DNA from: Syntrophus sp963665935
GTDB lineage: Bacteria > Desulfobacterota > Syntrophia > Syntrophales > Syntrophaceae
Length of the DNA stretch: 64,000 nucleotides
Direction: 5' to 3'
Assembly: GCA_963665935.1 (NCBI GenBank)
Contig: OY762510.1
Span: 2,356,001 to 2,420,000, forward strand
Shown: in pieces, positions 61,713 through 64,000 of the stretch
How positions within the stretch are numbered: position 1 is the first letter of the stretch
Layout: each line of letters opens with the position of its first letter
Notes under the pieces: generated by a model
Databases searched by the model: none
Seen by the model: only the letters and a program-made list of their open reading frames with translations
What the model was told of the DNA's origin: nothing
Made by a program: the position numbers and the translations under genes

Positions 61713-62288
61713 ATGGCATCGTTGAAAGGAACAAAGACGGAACAGAATCTGCTCAAATCCTTTGCAGGGGAATCGCAGGCACGAAACCGTTACACCTACT
61801 TCGCGTCGCAGGCCAAGAAGGAAGGCTACGAACAGATTTCCTGCATCTTTTCCGACACGGCGGACAATGAGAAGGAGCACGCAAAGCGTTTTTTCAAATT
61901 CCTGGAGGGAGGGATGGTGGAAATCACGGCGTCCTATCCTGCCGGGGTGATCGGCTCTACGGCGGAAAACCTGGCCGCGGCCGCTGCCGGGGAATATGAA
62001 GAATGGTCGGATCTCTATCCCGAATTCGCCAAGGTTGCAGAGGAAGAAGGATTTCCGGAAATCGCCACCGTGTGGAGGGAAATTGCCGAGGCCGAGACGG
62101 GTCACGAAACCCGTTACCGGAAGCTCCTGGCCAATGTTCAGGGAGGGAAGGTCTTCAAGAAGGATGCCTCCGTAAAGTGGCGATGTCGAAATTGCGGCTA
62201 TATCAGCGAGGGGGCTGAAGCTCCCGATAAATGCCCGGCCTGTGACCATGAACAGGCCTATCAAGAGCTCTTCGTCGAAAACTATTAA
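61713..62288 (+). CDS. rbr: Rubrerythrin
   Basis: 191 residues. Diiron domain: KSFAGESQARNRYTYFASQAKKEG, then ENEKEHAKRFFKFL-like NEKEHAKRFFKFLEGG, and the second pair of glutamates in EIAEAETGHETRYRKLL. C-terminal rubredoxin site: WRCRNCGY and PDKCPACDHEQAYQELFVENY. It reduces hydrogen peroxide in anaerobes. AAGGAGGAAT lies upstream; likely under PerR control with the gene before it. Confidence 0.95.
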   Translation: MASLKGTKTEQNLLKSFAGESQARNRYTYFASQAKKEGYEQISCIFSDTADNEKEHAKRFFKFLEGGMVEITASYPAGVIGSTAENLAAAAAGEYEEWSDLYPEFAKVAEEEGFPEIATVWREIAEAETGHETRYRKLLANVQGGKVFKKDASVKWRCRNCGYISEGAEAPDKCPACDHEQAYQELFVENY

Positions 62289-62378
62289 GTCCTATACAGG
62301 AACGCCCTCGGCGTGCGACTTCGTGGCCGGTATCTGAACCTGCGGAGCCGCATCCCGGCCGTGAAAAGGGATCAAGAA

Positions 62379-62418
62379 AAAACGGGGACTTAACCGTATC
62401 AGGTCAAGTCCCCGTTTT
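62379..62418. terminator. Bidirectional terminator
   Basis: AAAACGGGGACTT paired with AAGTCCCCGTTTT, between the convergent rubrerythrin and Cache-protein genes. Confidence 0.85.
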
Positions 62419-62468
62419 CAATGGCTTACCGGATGGACCTTGGATTCAAGTCCAACGGATTGAAAACC

Positions 62469-62930
62469 CTATTGGAATATTCCACAGACAACGTAGGCGT
62501 CCATGCCGTCCACTTTCTGGACCCACGACTTCTTCAACTGCATCGCTTTGGTGGCCGGATTCGTCCAGTTGTAGCTTGTCCAGCCGCCTCCCTGGGTTTT
62601 TGCGACCTCAATCTGCTCTTTCACAAAGAACTTGCCCGTGACGGGATCTTTCGATTCCAGAAGATTCTTTCCCGCCAGCGCCGGGTTTGCACCATGCATC
62701 AGGACGACTCCGCTAAAATCAACGAACGTAATATAGAGTTCGCCCTTTGTGAACTGGCCCTTTGGGTTGCCAAACTCCGCCGCCGCCTTGTCTTTCCCGT
62801 TATCCTTGGCAAAGGCTGCGGCGCTCTGGGCCAACGCTTTAGCATCATCAAGTGTCGCTGCATTGGCAATAAAGGCTGCTGCAAAGATGAAAATTCCGAC
62901 CAAGACCAGACTACGTACCAGCTTTCCCAT
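62469..62930 (-). CDS. Exported single-Cache domain protein
   Basis: 153 residues from the ATG at 62930 (GGAGGTTACT upstream). Signal peptide KLVRSLVLVGIFIFAAAFIANAA. The rest is a Cache_2 domain: GQFTKGELYITFVDFSGVVLMHGANPALAGKNLLESKDPVTGKFFVKE, then GGGWTSYNWTNPATK. Cache domains bind small molecules in the periplasm; here it has no signalling domain attached. Confidence 0.88.
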   Translation of the reverse strand: MGKLVRSLVLVGIFIFAAAFIANAATLDDAKALAQSAAAFAKDNGKDKAAAEFGNPKGQFTKGELYITFVDFSGVVLMHGANPALAGKNLLESKDPVTGKFFVKEQIEVAKTQGGGWTSYNWTNPATKAMQLKKSWVQKVDGMDAYVVCGIFQ

Positions 62931-63130
62931 AGTAACCTCCATCCTTTTGATTTTGGCGCATAAGCGCAAAGGCATTCTGCTGGTTAAAAAGTTGAAAGTC
63001 AAGACAAAAGAAGGAAACTTCTCAGCAAACGGTTTCTGATCATCGTTTCAATTTATCCATTCCGCACTTCGTATTACCACACCTGGCATGCTGATAAATC
63101 CTGATGGTAACCGGTAATGAATGAAGTTCA

Positions 63131-63178
63131 TTTTAGTAGTCAATAGACCTTGACTACTAAAATTTGCGTTTATATACT
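63131..63178 (+). promoter_or_regulatory. Promoter with perfect 13-base inverted repeat over -35
   Basis: TTGACT (63150-63155), 17 bases, TATACT (63173-63178) make a near-consensus promoter. TTTTAGTAGTCAA (63131-63143) and TTGACTACTAAAA (63150-63162) are perfect inverted copies six bases apart, and the right arm contains the -35. This looks like the site of a dedicated regulator. Confidence 0.7.
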
Positions 63179-63231
63179 CTCGTGACAAAAACGAAAGTTC
63201 TTTGGGCGCAATGCGCTTGAAAGGGGTATTC

Positions 63232-64000
63232 ATGCAGGTAGAAATGCAGCAGTTTAAGGGGACAGCGGATTATATCGCTTCCGAGGATCTCCGCAACAGT
63301 GTCGATGTGTCCGTGGCGCTGGGACGGCCATTGTTGATCAAAGGGGAACCGGGCACCGGCAAGACCATGCTGGCCGGAAGCATTGCCGAGGGACTGGGAC
63401 TCCGGCAGATTGTCTGGAACATCAAATCCACGACCAAGGCCAGGGATGGGCTGTATATCTATGATACGGTCCAGAGGCTTTATGACAGTCAATTCGGAGA
63501 CCGGGACGTCTCGGATATCAGCCAGTACATTCGCATGGGAAAACTCGGGGAGGCCTTTCTCGCGGAAGAGCCGGTTGTCCTGTTGATCGATGAGATCGAT
63601 AAGGCGGACCTGGAATTTCCCAATGACCTGCTCTGGGAATTGGACATGATGAGCTTCTTTGTTCCGGAAACAGGAACAACGATTGCCGCGAAACGACGGC
63701 CGATCGTGATTATCACCAGCAATGCCGAGAAAGAATTGCCGGACGCCTTTTTAAGGCGGTGCATTTTTCATTACATCTCTTTTCCCGATCCGGACATGAT
63801 GTTGAATATTGTCCGTGTGCACCATCCCGGCCTGGAAGACCGGCTGGTCCGTGAGGCCATGGACGCCTTTTACTGGATTCGCAGCGTCAGCGGGCTGCAG
63901 AAAAAACCGAGCACCAGCGAACTTCTCGACTGGGTGCAGGCCCTCGTTGTGGGCGGCGTGCCTCTGGAAAAAATCCGGCAGGAAATCCCCCTGCTGGGGG
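63232..64000 (+). CDS. MoxR-family AAA+ ATPase, 3' end outside window
   Basis: 256 codons are visible. ATG at 63232 after AAAGGGG. Walker A is KGEPGTGKTMLAG, Walker B VVLLIDEIDKADLEF, sensor 1 VIITSNAEKELPDAF, and an arginine finger region FLRRCIFHYISFPDPD. MoxR ATPases act as chaperones that load metal or activate partner VWA-domain proteins, usually encoded next; that partner would lie beyond 64000. Confidence 0.9.
   Translation, partial: MQVEMQQFKGTADYIASEDLRNSVDVSVALGRPLLIKGEPGTGKTMLAGSIAEGLGLRQIVWNIKSTTKARDGLYIYDTVQRLYDSQFGDRDVSDISQYIRMGKLGEAFLAEEPVVLLIDEIDKADLEFPNDLLWELDMMSFFVPETGTTIAAKRRPIVIITSNAEKELPDAFLRRCIFHYISFPDPDMMLNIVRVHHPGLEDRLVREAMDAFYWIRSVSGLQKKPSTSELLDWVQALVVGGVPLEKIRQEIPLLG

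Noticed and set aside
1..64000. CRISPR arrays or rRNA genes
   Set aside because: I saw no regularly spaced repeats of CRISPR length and no rRNA sequence; the repeat cluster at 20.6 kb has units too short and orientation changes.

Overview
The window looks like chromosomal DNA of a strict anaerobe of the Syntrophus/Syntrophales type (Desulfobacterota, formerly Deltaproteobacteria). The strongest pointers are a cyclohexa-1,5-diene-1-carbonyl-CoA hydratase (anaerobic benzoyl-CoA pathway), a class II (B12) ribonucleotide reductase, a PerR plus rubrerythrin pair, PEP-CTERM proteins, and a probable selenocysteine-containing peptide next to a radical SAM maturase. The organism call is inference; no rRNA gene is present.

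Positions 1-29312 are most of an integrated lambda-type tailed prophage whose left end lies outside the window. Lytic genes run on the minus strand from the repressor region (about 26.3 kb) to position 1. They comprise small early genes, a CHC2/Toprim/D5 primase-helicase with an iteron-rich candidate origin, a candidate cos region, a ParB-methyltransferase fusion, terminase, gpW, portal, S49 protease, decoration and capsid proteins, lysis genes placed unusually inside the head cluster, and head-tail/tail genes. A divergent CI-like pair shares the operator motif TACAC-N6-GTGTA. A GNAT toxin-antitoxin pair and a tyrosine integrase lie on the plus strand. An AT-rich signalling cassette (8.2-15.1 kb: five-PAS hybrid kinase, response regulator, FIST-PAS-HisKA protein) sits between the terminase-side genes and gpW.

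Positions 29.4-41.0 kb are an accessory region. It holds a cluster of likely defence genes (Abi-alpha/DUF4393, a TIR-like protein, a HEPN protein, a truncated TIR-like fragment), a PEP-CTERM gene split by a complete IS66 element, an inverted-repeat element, an arsenic-type cluster (ArsC, ArsP-like permease, thioredoxin-like protein, ArsR) and an IS110 element. The region ends at the 3' half of a tRNA-Arg(CCG) gene with its terminator, which looks like an island attachment site.

Positions 41.4-64 kb are mostly ordinary chromosome: YjbQ, an RTX remnant split by an IS256 element, Cfa, a LEA14-type lipoprotein, a PLP decarboxylase, a DMT exporter, a PEP-CTERM protein, a frameshifted malate/lactate dehydrogenase, tRNA-Gln, the dch-nrdJ pair, a CorC-type protein, a periplasmic carbonic anhydrase, YceI, PerR, rubrerythrin, a Cache protein and the start of a MoxR ATPase. 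The most notable locus is at 59.4-60.75 kb. A small ORF with three in-frame UGA codons in a CxxUxxUxxU pattern and an fdhF-like SECIS hairpin lies directly upstream of a radical SAM/SPASM gene. This looks like a selenocysteine-containing ribosomally made, post-translationally modified peptide system.
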